The notes below the pieces were generated by a model. That model searched no databases and was not told the origin of the DNA. It was given only the letters and a program-made list of their open reading frames with translations. The translations under genes were made by a program, and so were the position numbers. From Bradyrhizobium sp. 4 (GTDB taxonomy: Bacteria > Pseudomonadota > Alphaproteobacteria > Rhizobiales > Xanthobacteraceae): DNA of 64,000 bases. The number at the start of each line of letters is the position of its first letter. Position 1 is the first letter of the stretch. The stretch covers positions 3,162,001 through 3,226,000 of the forward strand of contig NZ_CP064686.1 of NCBI RefSeq assembly GCF_023100905.1, read 5' to 3'. Of this stretch, positions 17,861 to 25,977 are shown piece by piece.

Positions 17861-19249
17861 ATGGCTGAATTCGACGTCGACCTCTTTGTCATCGGTGGCG
17901 GTTCGGGCGGCGTGCGTGCCGCCCGCATCGCGGCTGGTTACGGCGCCCGCGTGATGATCGCGGAAGAGTACCGCATGGGCGGGACCTGCGTGATCCGCGG
18001 CTGCGTGCCGAAGAAGCTGTTCGTCATTGGCTCGCATTTCCGCCATGAGATCGAGGACGCCGCCGGTTTTGGCTGGACCGTTCCGCCTGCGACCTTCGAC
18101 TGGCCTACGCTGATCGCCAACAAGGACAAGGAGATCGCGCGTCTGGAGGCGGCTTATACCGCCAATGTCGAGAAGTCGGGCGCGCAAATCGTCAAGAGCC
18201 GCGCGGTGATCGAGGACAAGCACACTGTCCGCCTGCTCGAGAACGACAAGAAGATCACCGCAAAATACATTTTGATCGCCACCGGCGGCGCGCCCAATCA
18301 CGGCGCTCCGATTCCCGGCATCGAGCACGTGATCTCCTCCAACGAGGCGTTTCACCTGACCAAGCTGCCGAAGCGGATCGTGATCCAGGGCGGCGGCTAC
18401 ATTGCGCTGGAATTCGCCGGCATCTTCGCCGGCTTCGGCTCCGACGTCACAGTCATCTATCGCGGCGACAACATTCTTCGCGGCTTCGATGAGGACGTTC
18501 GCGGCCACGTCCGCGCCGAGATGGAGAAGCAGGGCATCACCATCCTCACCGGCTGCACGGTGGCGAAGGTCGATCGCCATGGCGAGGAATTCACCACGCA
18601 TCTGTCTAACGGATCGAGCCTCGCCTCCGACCAGGTGATGTTCGCGATCGGCCGCCATCCCGCCGTCGCCAATCTCGGCCTGGAGAAGGCCGGCGTCGCC
18701 ATCAACCCGCGGAACGGCGGCATCGCGGTCGACCATTTCTCGAAGAGCTCGGTCGACAGCATCTATGCGATCGGCGACGTCACTCATCGCTTCAACCTGA
18801 CGCCGGTCGCGATCCGCGAGGGCCACGCGTTCGCCGACACCGTGTTCGGCAAGCGCGAGGTGCAGGTGGATCACGCCAACATCCCGACCGCCGTGTTCTC
18901 GCAGCCGGAGGTCGGCACCGTCGGCCTCACCGAGACCGAGGCGCGCGCGCAATTCAGCCATGTCGACATTTACAAGACCACGTTCCGCCCCATCAAGGCG
19001 ACGATGTCGGGCCGCGATACCCGCGTGCTGATGAAGCTCGTCGTCGACGGTTCAACCGACCGCGTGCTCGGCTGTCACATCGTCGGCGATGCCGCGGCTG
19101 AGATCACGCAGGCGGTCGCGATTGCAGTGAAGATGAAGGCGACCAAGGCCGATTTCGATGCGACGATCGCGTTGCATCCGACCGCGTCCGAAGAGCTCGT
19201 CACCATGCGCACACCGACCGCACGCCACGTCCGCCAGGCGGCGGAGTAA
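17861..19249 (+). CDS. gor: Glutathione-disulfide reductase
   Basis: NADPH-dependent flavoenzyme that regenerates reduced glutathione in the cytoplasm. The FAD-binding GGGSGG motif is at residues 12-17, the redox-active disulfide is Cys43/Cys48 (GGTCVIRGCVPKKL), the NADPH site is GGGYIALEFAG, the second FAD motif is AIGDVTHR and the catalytic His is in LHPTASEE. Length 462 is normal. It is convergent with the cupin gene, with a gap of only 6 bases. A small inverted repeat (CAGAA / TTCTG) lies just upstream, near 17824-17844. Confidence 0.96.
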   Translation: MAEFDVDLFVIGGGSGGVRAARIAAGYGARVMIAEEYRMGGTCVIRGCVPKKLFVIGSHFRHEIEDAAGFGWTVPPATFDWPTLIANKDKEIARLEAAYTANVEKSGAQIVKSRAVIEDKHTVRLLENDKKITAKYILIATGGAPNHGAPIPGIEHVISSNEAFHLTKLPKRIVIQGGGYIALEFAGIFAGFGSDVTVIYRGDNILRGFDEDVRGHVRAEMEKQGITILTGCTVAKVDRHGEEFTTHLSNGSSLASDQVMFAIGRHPAVANLGLEKAGVAINPRNGGIAVDHFSKSSVDSIYAIGDVTHRFNLTPVAIREGHAFADTVFGKREVQVDHANIPTAVFSQPEVGTVGLTETEARAQFSHVDIYKTTFRPIKATMSGRDTRVLMKLVVDGSTDRVLGCHIVGDAAAEITQAVAIAVKMKATKADFDATIALHPTASEELVTMRTPTARHVRQAAE

Positions 19250-19255
19250 CTCCGC

Positions 19256-20395
19256 TCAGCCGTAGAGGTACCCGACCGGCTTGCCCTCGGTGCGCAGGGG
19301 ACGGATGTCCTTCTGCGTGATGATCTGACCGGCGAGGCCGTCGATCTCGTCGCGTTGCGTCGGCGTCCAGCTGCGGAGGTCGTTCATGCCTTTGAGAAGG
19401 CCGAGCCGAAGGACCTGCGTGTTCTCACCGACACCGACGAGGCTTGTGGCGTTCTTGCCTGCCGTCACCACGTCGCCGGCCGTGAGCTCAAAGCTCTCGC
19501 CAGTCTTGTTCCTGAATTCGGCCGTGCCGCGGATCACGCGGTAGATCACGACCTCGCCCTTGGCGAAACATGTGGTGTCCGCTGCCGCCGACGTGCTCTT
19601 GGGCAAGAGCGATTGGCCGCGCGGATCGGTTGCGATGATGTGGCCGGTGACGAGATGTCCGCTCGGGACTTCGATTCCGATATCGCGCACGTAAACCGGC
19701 ATGGCCGATTTGATCGGGCTGTCGGTGAGCGGCTTGAACAGCGCATCGAGCGCCAAGGGGTCTTGAAGCCAGAAGCCTGCATCCACCGGGCGATCGTGCA
19801 GAGAGTGGCTCCAGGCCACACGCGGCGTCTCGGCCTCGTTGATCTGGTCGGGACCAACGATGGTTGGGTTTGGAAACGTCGTCGGGTCGGTGATGAAGGC
19901 TTCGAGGAATTTGCCCGAATAGCCCATCGAGATCGGATCCGGCACCACCGTCTGCGGCGTCTTCAAATTCTCTTCGGTCGACAGTCCCGACCAGGTGTAG
20001 AACAGCTGGCGGTGTACGATCGCGCTTTGCAGCATCACCGCGCCGGGGCCAACATTGTAGAAGCGCCCGTCATAGTCGAAGGTGAACGCGCCCGAGGTGA
20101 CCAGCACGAGCTGAAAGCCGCCCGGCGGCAGATGAAGATGGAAGTCGGTCGGGCCGGTGTCGGGCAGGTAGATCGGCAGATTGGTCGCGACCTCGTGCAG
20201 CAGGAAGGTTTCGTTGTTGGCGTGAAAGCCCTCGTTGGCGCGATTGTAGAGGGCCTGCGGCCGGTACGTTGCCTCGAACTTCGCATTCCGGTCGCGATCG
20301 ATCGCCACGAACTCCTGATCGTTGAGGCGAAGCGGCGCGCCGTCCGGACGGGTGAGGCCGGTGATTTTGAGATCGCCGGCGGCATGCACGTTCAT
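19256..20395 (-). CDS. Double cupin-like protein, function unknown
   Basis: About 379 residues with two cupin-like halves. The N-terminal half has DFHLHLPPGGFQLVLVTSG and GAVMLQSAIVHRQ. The C-terminal half has KGEVVIYRVIRGTAEFRNKTGE and ELTAGDVVTAG. Cupins of this bicupin layout include quercetin dioxygenase-like enzymes, but the usual metal-binding HxH-E pattern is incomplete in the second half, so catalysis cannot be assumed. No signal peptide is seen. The start at 20395 has GGAG eight bases upstream; a longer frame to 20437 is less likely. I do not recognise the family more closely. Confidence 0.7.
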   Translation of the reverse strand: MNVHAAGDLKITGLTRPDGAPLRLNDQEFVAIDRDRNAKFEATYRPQALYNRANEGFHANNETFLLHEVATNLPIYLPDTGPTDFHLHLPPGGFQLVLVTSGAFTFDYDGRFYNVGPGAVMLQSAIVHRQLFYTWSGLSTEENLKTPQTVVPDPISMGYSGKFLEAFITDPTTFPNPTIVGPDQINEAETPRVAWSHSLHDRPVDAGFWLQDPLALDALFKPLTDSPIKSAMPVYVRDIGIEVPSGHLVTGHIIATDPRGQSLLPKSTSAAADTTCFAKGEVVIYRVIRGTAEFRNKTGESFELTAGDVVTAGKNATSLVGVGENTQVLRLGLLKGMNDLRSWTPTQRDEIDGLAGQIITQKDIRPLRTEGKPVGYLYG

Positions 20396-20730
20396 GGCAT
20401 TCTCCGATTCTAGACCGCTCGCCCTCTCTCGGCGCACGCTTCTTGCCGCTCCAATCGGGAGAGCAGGCGATCAGGACTGATGCTGCCTTGCGAATTTTGG
20501 GCCAGTCGAGGTGCTGTGCGGCACGCAAGGTTTGGCGACTCGCCGCCACGCGAGGAAAAATCGAGGTTGCACCTGAGGTTAGCTGACACGCTTCGCCAGC
20601 CTGCATGGCCATGTTCGCCCGGTCTGCAAACCTGGCCACGAAACGTGTCTTGTCTAATTTGTCGGCATCCTGGCGCGGACGTGCAGCTGCGCCGATCAGA
20701 GGAAGTCGGCGGCCGGATGTCTGAAGCCGT
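20396..20730. other. Intergenic region upstream of the cupin gene
   Basis: No gene is supported here. The region presumably carries the cupin promoter on the minus strand. A slightly AT-richer patch lies near 20638-20662. No clear promoter, terminator or repeat was identified. Confidence 0.4.
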
Positions 20731-20916
20731 TCATTCGAAAGATCGACGGAGGGTCTGCTCGGGCTTGCCGTACGGGCTGTCAGCCCATTTCGCCATGTCC
20801 ACTGCACGCGCCTCGATGAGCTCGCACCACAGGCAGCTGAGCTCCGCGCGACCTTTGGCCGAGAGCATCGGAATGAGGCCATGGCCACAGCCGGCGCAAC
20901 ATTTGACGCGATTCAT
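20731..20916 (-). CDS. Small zinc-ribbon-like protein (61 aa)
   Basis: A 61-residue protein with two cysteine pairs spaced as in a zinc ribbon: CAGC near the N-terminus and CLWC about 20 residues later. The rest is short helices (ELIEARAVDMAKW). It has no signal peptide or membrane segment. GGAGAGAACC directly precedes the ATG, which supports real translation. The protein is not one I recognise. It lies about 60 bp downstream of the YbdK gene on the same strand, so it may be the last gene of that unit. Confidence 0.6.
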   Translation of the reverse strand: MNRVKCCAGCGHGLIPMLSAKGRAELSCLWCELIEARAVDMAKWADSPYGKPEQTLRRSFE

Positions 20917-20979
20917 GGTTCTCTCCGCGACTTTCCGGATTCAGGAGCGACATCGTTGCTCCCGAAGCTTGCGCGGGCG

Positions 20980-22206
20980 CTATGAGGGCGCGGGAACGCC
21001 TGCGGCCGGGGTGCTCGTCCCCGAGATCGTCGCGTCTGCGATCCAGCGCGACACCGCGGCGATGTCCTCCGCATTGTCGCGGAAGGCGCGAAGCTGGAAT
21101 TCAGCCGAGCTGCCACGTTCGACGATGGTACGACAGTGTTCGACCTCGGCGGCGCAGTTCAGCGCGGCGGCGTCTTCGGCGATGTCCTCGATCACGCGGG
21201 AGAGCAGCTCGGAGATCTCGACCGGCCCGTCCTTGGAGGCAAAGATGCAATCGGTGCCGTAGCGCTGGGCGCGCCATTTGTTCTCCACCGCGATCGCGCG
21301 TTCCACCGCGGTGACCTCTTTCGACAGATGAGGCCGCAGGTAGAGATAGCGGGTCAGGCAGCGATAGAGCGAGGCAATGGCAACGGCGTCGTCGACGAAG
21401 GTGCAGGTATCGGGCGCACGCAGCTCGAGCGTCGGGTGCTTCATGGAGGGGCGCATGGCCCACCAGATGTGGCTTTCATCGGGGATCACGCCGGAGCGCT
21501 GCAACGCGCCGACATATTCGTCGTAATCCTGCCTGCTCTCGAACAATTCTGGCAGGCCGGTGCGCGGCAGCTCGGAATAGGCGGCGAGCCGGTAGCCCTT
21601 CAGCCCGGTCTTGTGTGAATTCCAGAACGGCGAGGAGGCCGACAGGGCGATGAACAACGGCAGATGCGGCAGCATCGCTCGCATCACTGCCATGCGCTTC
21701 TCGGGATCTGGCAACTGGACGTGCACATGCATGCCGCACATTAGGTTGCGGTGGCCGATGCTGCGCAGATCCTCGATCATCTCCTCGTAGCGCGGCTTCG
21801 GGCTCGGCTGCGACATGCGCCAGACCGCGGTCGGATGCGTGCCGCAGGCCATGATCACGAAACCGTATTGTGCCGCGACGTTTGCGACTTCGCGACGCAG
21901 GAAGCGAAGCTCTTCGCGCGCGTCGGCGACGTCGACATGAACGTTGGTGGCGACCTCGAGCTGCGACTGCAACATCTCCCGCATCGCTTGGCCGCCGGTG
22001 GACCAGTTCGCAGATTCGAAAAGCTCATTCGGGGTCTGGATCGCGACCTCAAGGCTGCGCCGATCGGCGAGGAAGTATTCCTCCTCGATGCCGAACGAAT
22101 ATTCCGCGGCCTTGCCGCGTCCGCCGGCGGAGCGAATGACGAGGTGCTGCTTGTCTTCCGAGGAATCGAGCCGCAGCAGTTTCAAAACGTCTGATGCAAA
22201 TGTCAT
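20980..22206 (-). CDS. YbdK-type carboxylate-amine ligase (GCS2 family)
   Basis: ATP-dependent ligase of 408 residues related to glutamate-cysteine ligase 2. Family marks are EYSFGIEEEYFLAD near the N-terminus (acidic metal site), ELEVATNVH-like QSQLEVATNVHVD, MACGTHPTAVW, CGMHVHVQLPDPEKR and MRPSMKHPTLELRAPD. E. coli YbdK has only weak glutamate-cysteine ligase activity and its real substrate is unsettled, so an amide bond between glutamate and an unknown amine is the most that can be said. It begins 21 bp after the amidotransferase gene on the same strand, implying joint function. The extended C-terminus beyond residue 370 is family-typical. Confidence 0.88.
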   Translation of the reverse strand: MTFASDVLKLLRLDSSEDKQHLVIRSAGGRGKAAEYSFGIEEEYFLADRRSLEVAIQTPNELFESANWSTGGQAMREMLQSQLEVATNVHVDVADAREELRFLRREVANVAAQYGFVIMACGTHPTAVWRMSQPSPKPRYEEMIEDLRSIGHRNLMCGMHVHVQLPDPEKRMAVMRAMLPHLPLFIALSASSPFWNSHKTGLKGYRLAAYSELPRTGLPELFESRQDYDEYVGALQRSGVIPDESHIWWAMRPSMKHPTLELRAPDTCTFVDDAVAIASLYRCLTRYLYLRPHLSKEVTAVERAIAVENKWRAQRYGTDCIFASKDGPVEISELLSRVIEDIAEDAAALNCAAEVEHCRTIVERGSSAEFQLRAFRDNAEDIAAVSRWIADATISGTSTPAAGVPAPS

Positions 22207-22227
22207 TGTGCCACCCGGCCAAGGTAT

Positions 22228-23055
22228 TTACCTGCGGGCGATAATCCTTCTGACAGGGGCGGGTTCCGCGTCGGCCCCACCGGAAATTGCAAGGTCGAAC
22301 GGAACAATTTTCGCGCTTTCGGACGCACGTGCGACCAGCGCGTGATTCGGGGGCACTTCCGTCCAGTCCGTTTCCTTGTCGAACGGCTCGGAAACCACGA
22401 TGACCTGGCCGCCGGCCTCGCGGAAATACAGCGTGTTGGCGGCATCGTTGACGGCGACCCGGAAGGCATAGAGATCCCGGCCGTTGGCGATGGCGCTGGT
22501 GAAGCGCAGCCGCTCACGAAGCTCGCCTTCGTTGACGAGGCCGACGAGGGATCGCAGCACGCGATGCGTAGCGCCGAGTGGATCGGCATCGAGTCCCGCG
22601 CCCATCATGGCGAGAAACACGGCTTCCGAATCGGTCGTGCCTGTCCGCGAGGGGTAGTAGGCATCGGGGATCAGCGCCTCGACCTTGCGCCGCAGGCGAT
22701 TCCAGCTGCCGACGAAGCCGTTGTGCATGAACATCCACTGGCCGCAGGCAAAGGGATGGCAGTTCTGCCGCGTCACTGCCGTGCCGGTGGCGGCGCGCAC
22801 ATGAGCGAAGAACAGATGCGAGCGCAAATGGCGGCAGAGGTAGCGGAGATTCTCGTCCGACCAGGCCGGGCGTGTTTCACGATAAAGACCAGGCTCCGGA
22901 TGCTCGCCGTACCAGCCGAGACCAAAGCCGTCGCCATTCGAGCCGGCGGTCGACTGGAGCGAGCGGATGCTTTGCGCGATCAGCGAATGCTCGGGCTCGG
23001 TGACGTAGGGTTCGAAAGACGTGGTCTCGCCCCGGTATGCGATCCAGCGACACAT
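22228..23055 (-). CDS. Class II glutamine amidotransferase (EgtC/YafJ-like)
   Basis: N-terminal nucleophile hydrolase of about 275 residues. Start at 23055 gives MCRWIAYRGET, so Cys becomes residue 1 after Met removal, as the fold requires; a longer frame to 23148 would bury it. Other site residues are seen in FAHVRAATG, CHPFACGQWMFMHNGFVG and TTDSEAVF. Relatives either release ammonia from glutamine or, like EgtC, cleave a gamma-glutamyl amide. No synthase domain is fused. The YbdK ligase gene follows within 21 bp, so a ligation/deprotection pair on a gamma-glutamyl intermediate is a reasonable hypothesis. Confidence 0.88.
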   Translation of the reverse strand: MCRWIAYRGETTSFEPYVTEPEHSLIAQSIRSLQSTAGSNGDGFGLGWYGEHPEPGLYRETRPAWSDENLRYLCRHLRSHLFFAHVRAATGTAVTRQNCHPFACGQWMFMHNGFVGSWNRLRRKVEALIPDAYYPSRTGTTDSEAVFLAMMGAGLDADPLGATHRVLRSLVGLVNEGELRERLRFTSAIANGRDLYAFRVAVNDAANTLYFREAGGQVIVVSEPFDKETDWTEVPPNHALVARASESAKIVPFDLAISGGADAEPAPVRRIIARR

Positions 23056-23147
23056 GGGAATCCTGTCAGGAGATGCTTGCTGAAATGTATCAACGAACCT
23101 GACAGGACGATGGTTCCCGACAGCGAGTGTCGGGAACCAGGTGGCCA

Positions 23148-23774
23148 CTACACCGGAACCGGAATCAATTGCGCAACTTCGCGATCACCCGCGTTCTCGC
23201 TCGCTGCGAGACCTTGTGCGACGCCGACGCGGTCGGCCTCGGGACGGTTCTGGCTCATCTTGCGCTTGCCTTCGAACCGCACGACGGGAATGCGCACGCC
23301 GACGATTCCGCGCAACTGCGCGGCGATAAAATCGGCAGGGGCATCCGTAACGGCCCAAGGCTTGGCACGCGATCCTTCATGCCTGTTCGTGAGCCGCGTC
23401 ACGACGTCGAGCAGGCGCTCGGGGTCTTGAAAGAATTCGACCGGGCCGTAGGCATGCACGGCGACGTAGTTCCAGGTCGGCACGACCTTTTCGGTTTCCT
23501 GCTTGGTCGCATACCACGACGGCGTCACATAGGCGTCGGGACCGCCAAAGATCGCCAGCGCCTCTCCGATCGGCGGCAGTTTCCATTGCGGATTGGCTTT
23601 CGCCACATGTCCGTACAGCACGCCATGCTCGCCTTCGCCCTCGTCGAGAAAGAGCGGCAGCGGCGTGGCGACGGGGCCTTCGCTGGTGGCCGTGACCAGA
23701 CTGGCGAGGCGCGCGCCGTGAATGGTCGCCCGGATGCTCTCGATGTCGTCCTTGAAGGCGGGAGGGATGTACAT
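23148..23774 (-). CDS. FMN-binding negative transcriptional regulator (PaiB-like)
   Basis: Split-barrel flavin-binding protein of 208 residues related to Bacillus PaiB. It shows the start MYIPPAFK, the flavin-site region ASLVTATSEG and PLPLFLDEG, GHVAKANPQW, and the WNYVAVHAYGP strand. Despite the family name, direct DNA binding is poorly documented. It lies directly downstream of a MocR/PdxR-type regulator on the same strand (74 bp), an arrangement suggesting a link with vitamin B6 or polyamine stress. GGAGATAGACC precedes the ATG. Confidence 0.85.
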   Translation of the reverse strand: MYIPPAFKDDIESIRATIHGARLASLVTATSEGPVATPLPLFLDEGEGEHGVLYGHVAKANPQWKLPPIGEALAIFGGPDAYVTPSWYATKQETEKVVPTWNYVAVHAYGPVEFFQDPERLLDVVTRLTNRHEGSRAKPWAVTDAPADFIAAQLRGIVGVRIPVVRFEGKRKMSQNRPEADRVGVAQGLAASENAGDREVAQLIPVPV

Positions 23775-23848
23775 GGTCTATCTCCGATGTCGGTCTGGAG
23801 ATAGCCGGAATCTGGCCTGTAAGAAACTGCCAGTTATCGTCTATTTGA

Positions 23849-25315
23849 TCAGTCCAGTTCGGCGACGGCCTGTGCAAGAAGCCTGCAGCCGCGCTCGATC
23901 TGTGACACCTCCAGTGCCGAATAGCCCATGACGAGGCCGATTGTCTTCCGCGGTCGGCGAGGTCCGACGAACAGTGCCGAGACGGGATAGATGCCGACGC
24001 CCTTGGCATGGGCCGCCTTGATCAACGCGTCCTCTCGCTTCTGCGGCAGATTATCGAACCACGCCACGATGTGCAGGCCGGCGGCAGTGCCCTCGATCCG
24101 GACGCGATCCCCGAACCGGCGGCGAAGCGCGTCGAGCAGCGTGCGCTGGCGTTCGGCGTTGCGCCGGCGCACGCGCCTGATGTGGCCGTCATAGGCGCCG
24201 CTTTCAAGCATCGACGCGAGGGCATCCTGTTCGATCAGCGGCGTGTGCCGGTCCATGATCTGCTTGGCCGCGGCGAACAGGGATCGCAGGGCGGCGGGCA
24301 CAACAAGATAGCCGATCCGCAAGGTCGGCGAGAGCGTCTTGGAGACGGTGCCGAGATAGATCACATTGCCGCCGCCTGCCAGCGCGTGCAGGGGCGGGAT
24401 CGGCTTGGTGTCGTAGCGATACTCGCTGTCGTAATCATCCTCGATCACGTAGGCGTCGTTTGCCCTGGCCCAGGCGAGCAATTGGTGCCGGCGTCCGATC
24501 GGCATGACGCCGCCGAGCGGATATTGGTGCGACGGCGTGACATAGGCGAGGCGGGCTTCAACGCCGTCGAGCCGCGTGGTCTCCAGTCCATCCGCGTCGA
24601 CCGGGATCGGGATCGTCTCGGCGCCCGTCGCCGCAAAGGTGTGCCGCGCCATTTGGTAGCCGGGATCCTCCATCACGAAGCGGTCGCCGGCGTCGAGCAG
24701 CAGGCGCGCGCAGATGTCGAGGCCCTGCTGCGAGCCATTGACGACGACGATCTGATCGACCTCGCAGCGGACGCTGCGCGACCGCCAGAGATAGCCTTGG
24801 AGTGCGGTCCGCAGCCGCAGCGCGCCGCAGGGATCGTCATAGGCCAGCCGCTCGGGCTTGCGCGCCATCGCGGCAGTCACGGCCTTCTTCCAGGCCAGTA
24901 CCGGGAAATCCGACGGTGCGAGCTCGCCATAGCGGAAGTTGGCGACGAGCCCGCGCGGCGGCTCGGTCCAGCGCGGCGGGTCTTGAAGCAACCGGTCCCC
25001 GAAGGCCGACAGCCGCACCTTCCGCGCCGACGCTCGCGACACTACGCGCGCGTGTCCCCGCTCGACGACGGCGCGGGCCACCCGCGGCCGCGCGCCATGG
25101 CGTGTCTCGATGAAGCCCTCCGCGGCGAGCTGTTCGTAGGCGATCGTGACGGTCGAGCGTGCCACGCCCATTTCGCCGGCCAGCGCGCGCGAGGACGGCA
25201 GCAACCCGTCGATCCCGTACACCCGCGCCAGGATCTGATCTCTCAAGGCCTCGTAGATCTGGCGCGCGCCCATGCGGTCGGCACGGAGAGCAGGATTGGT
25301 CTTCATCTGGATCAT
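23849..25315 (-). CDS. MocR/PdxR family regulator (GntR HTH fused to aminotransferase domain)
   Basis: About 488 residues. The N-terminal winged helix of the GntR type (LPSSRALAGEMGVARSTV ... QLAAEGFIETRHG) binds DNA. A linker leads to a fold type I aminotransferase domain, with SQQGLD, DDYDSEYRY and the PLP-lysine region TVSKTLSPTLRIGY. Such proteins sense pyridoxal phosphate; PdxR controls vitamin B6 synthesis, but others regulate GABA, taurine or ectoine genes, so the target is uncertain. The frame extends to 25486; the start at 25315 is favoured by GGA eight bases upstream, and ATGs at 25321 and 25306 are alternatives. Likely targets are paiB downstream or the redoxin/MOSC unit upstream. 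Confidence 0.87.
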   Translation of the reverse strand: MIQMKTNPALRADRMGARQIYEALRDQILARVYGIDGLLPSSRALAGEMGVARSTVTIAYEQLAAEGFIETRHGARPRVARAVVERGHARVVSRASARKVRLSAFGDRLLQDPPRWTEPPRGLVANFRYGELAPSDFPVLAWKKAVTAAMARKPERLAYDDPCGALRLRTALQGYLWRSRSVRCEVDQIVVVNGSQQGLDICARLLLDAGDRFVMEDPGYQMARHTFAATGAETIPIPVDADGLETTRLDGVEARLAYVTPSHQYPLGGVMPIGRRHQLLAWARANDAYVIEDDYDSEYRYDTKPIPPLHALAGGGNVIYLGTVSKTLSPTLRIGYLVVPAALRSLFAAAKQIMDRHTPLIEQDALASMLESGAYDGHIRRVRRRNAERQRTLLDALRRRFGDRVRIEGTAAGLHIVAWFDNLPQKREDALIKAAHAKGVGIYPVSALFVGPRRPRKTIGLVMGYSALEVSQIERGCRLLAQAVAELD

Positions 25316-25365
25316 CCACATTCCAAGCCGGCATTCGCCCGAGCGGACGATGTCGGAATGTGGTT

Positions 25366-25962
25366 CTAATCCCGTTCGCCGAGAGTTTCGACGTAAGCCT
25401 TGCCGTAGGGATGAAAATGCTCCTTGCGGCCCTGGTCCCACAGTGCCCTGAGGCCGGGCGCCGCGATGTCCCAATCCGGCCGGCACTTCATGCCGACTGC
25501 CCTGAGGTCCTGGCGGAGTTCTTCGACGGTTGGACGGCCGAAGAACCAGTAGCCGTTATAGATCTTGTGAATGACAAGGCCGGGCTCGAGCACGACCACG
25601 TGCGGAATCATCGGATTATGGACGGGGTCGGTGTATTCGGCGATGTCGAGATCTTTCTGAACGAGGCGCCGCGAATCCGAGAGGAAGGGCCAGTGCGCTC
25701 CGACGCCGCTGCGATATTCACTGGTCTGGGTGATATTGTCGGTCGTGATCGTGACCATCCGGCAATAGCCCACCTCCATTTCGCGATGGAGTTGCAGCAA
25801 GCCTTCGGCCTGGCGGCGATCCTTGGGACAAAATCCACCGCGGCCGAGCACGAGCACCATCGGATCGCCCGCCTGCAGCTCGGAGAGCTTTCGATGTTTG
25901 CCGGTGTGGTCGCTGAGCTCGTAATCAGGGAAAGTTACTCCCGGTATCATGTCAGGTCGCAT
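25366..25962 (-). CDS. Redoxin-domain protein (AhpC/TSA-like)
   Basis: Thioredoxin-fold protein of 198 residues. MIPGVTFPDYELSDHTGK is the normal start of peroxiredoxin-like domains. The redox centre reads GRGGFCPKDRRQ: one Cys in the place of the peroxidatic residue, without a CxxC motif. Other cysteines occur at GYCRM and MKCRPDW. The end is an unusual HFHPYGKAYVETL tail. Probably a cytoplasmic peroxidase or thiol oxidoreductase. GGGAGAGCGTA precedes the ATG and the gap to the upstream MOSC/reductase gene is 15 bp, so the two are co-transcribed. Confidence 0.82.
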   Translation of the reverse strand: MRPDMIPGVTFPDYELSDHTGKHRKLSELQAGDPMVLVLGRGGFCPKDRRQAEGLLQLHREMEVGYCRMVTITTDNITQTSEYRSGVGAHWPFLSDSRRLVQKDLDIAEYTDPVHNPMIPHVVVLEPGLVIHKIYNGYWFFGRPTVEELRQDLRAVGMKCRPDWDIAAPGLRALWDQGRKEHFHPYGKAYVETLGERD

Positions 25963-25977
25963 TACGCTCTCCCAGTT

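Noticed and set aside
24008..25369. A 453-codon plus-strand frame opposite the MocR gene
   Set aside because: Antisense shadow; the regulator on the minus strand has all the expected HTH and PLP motifs.
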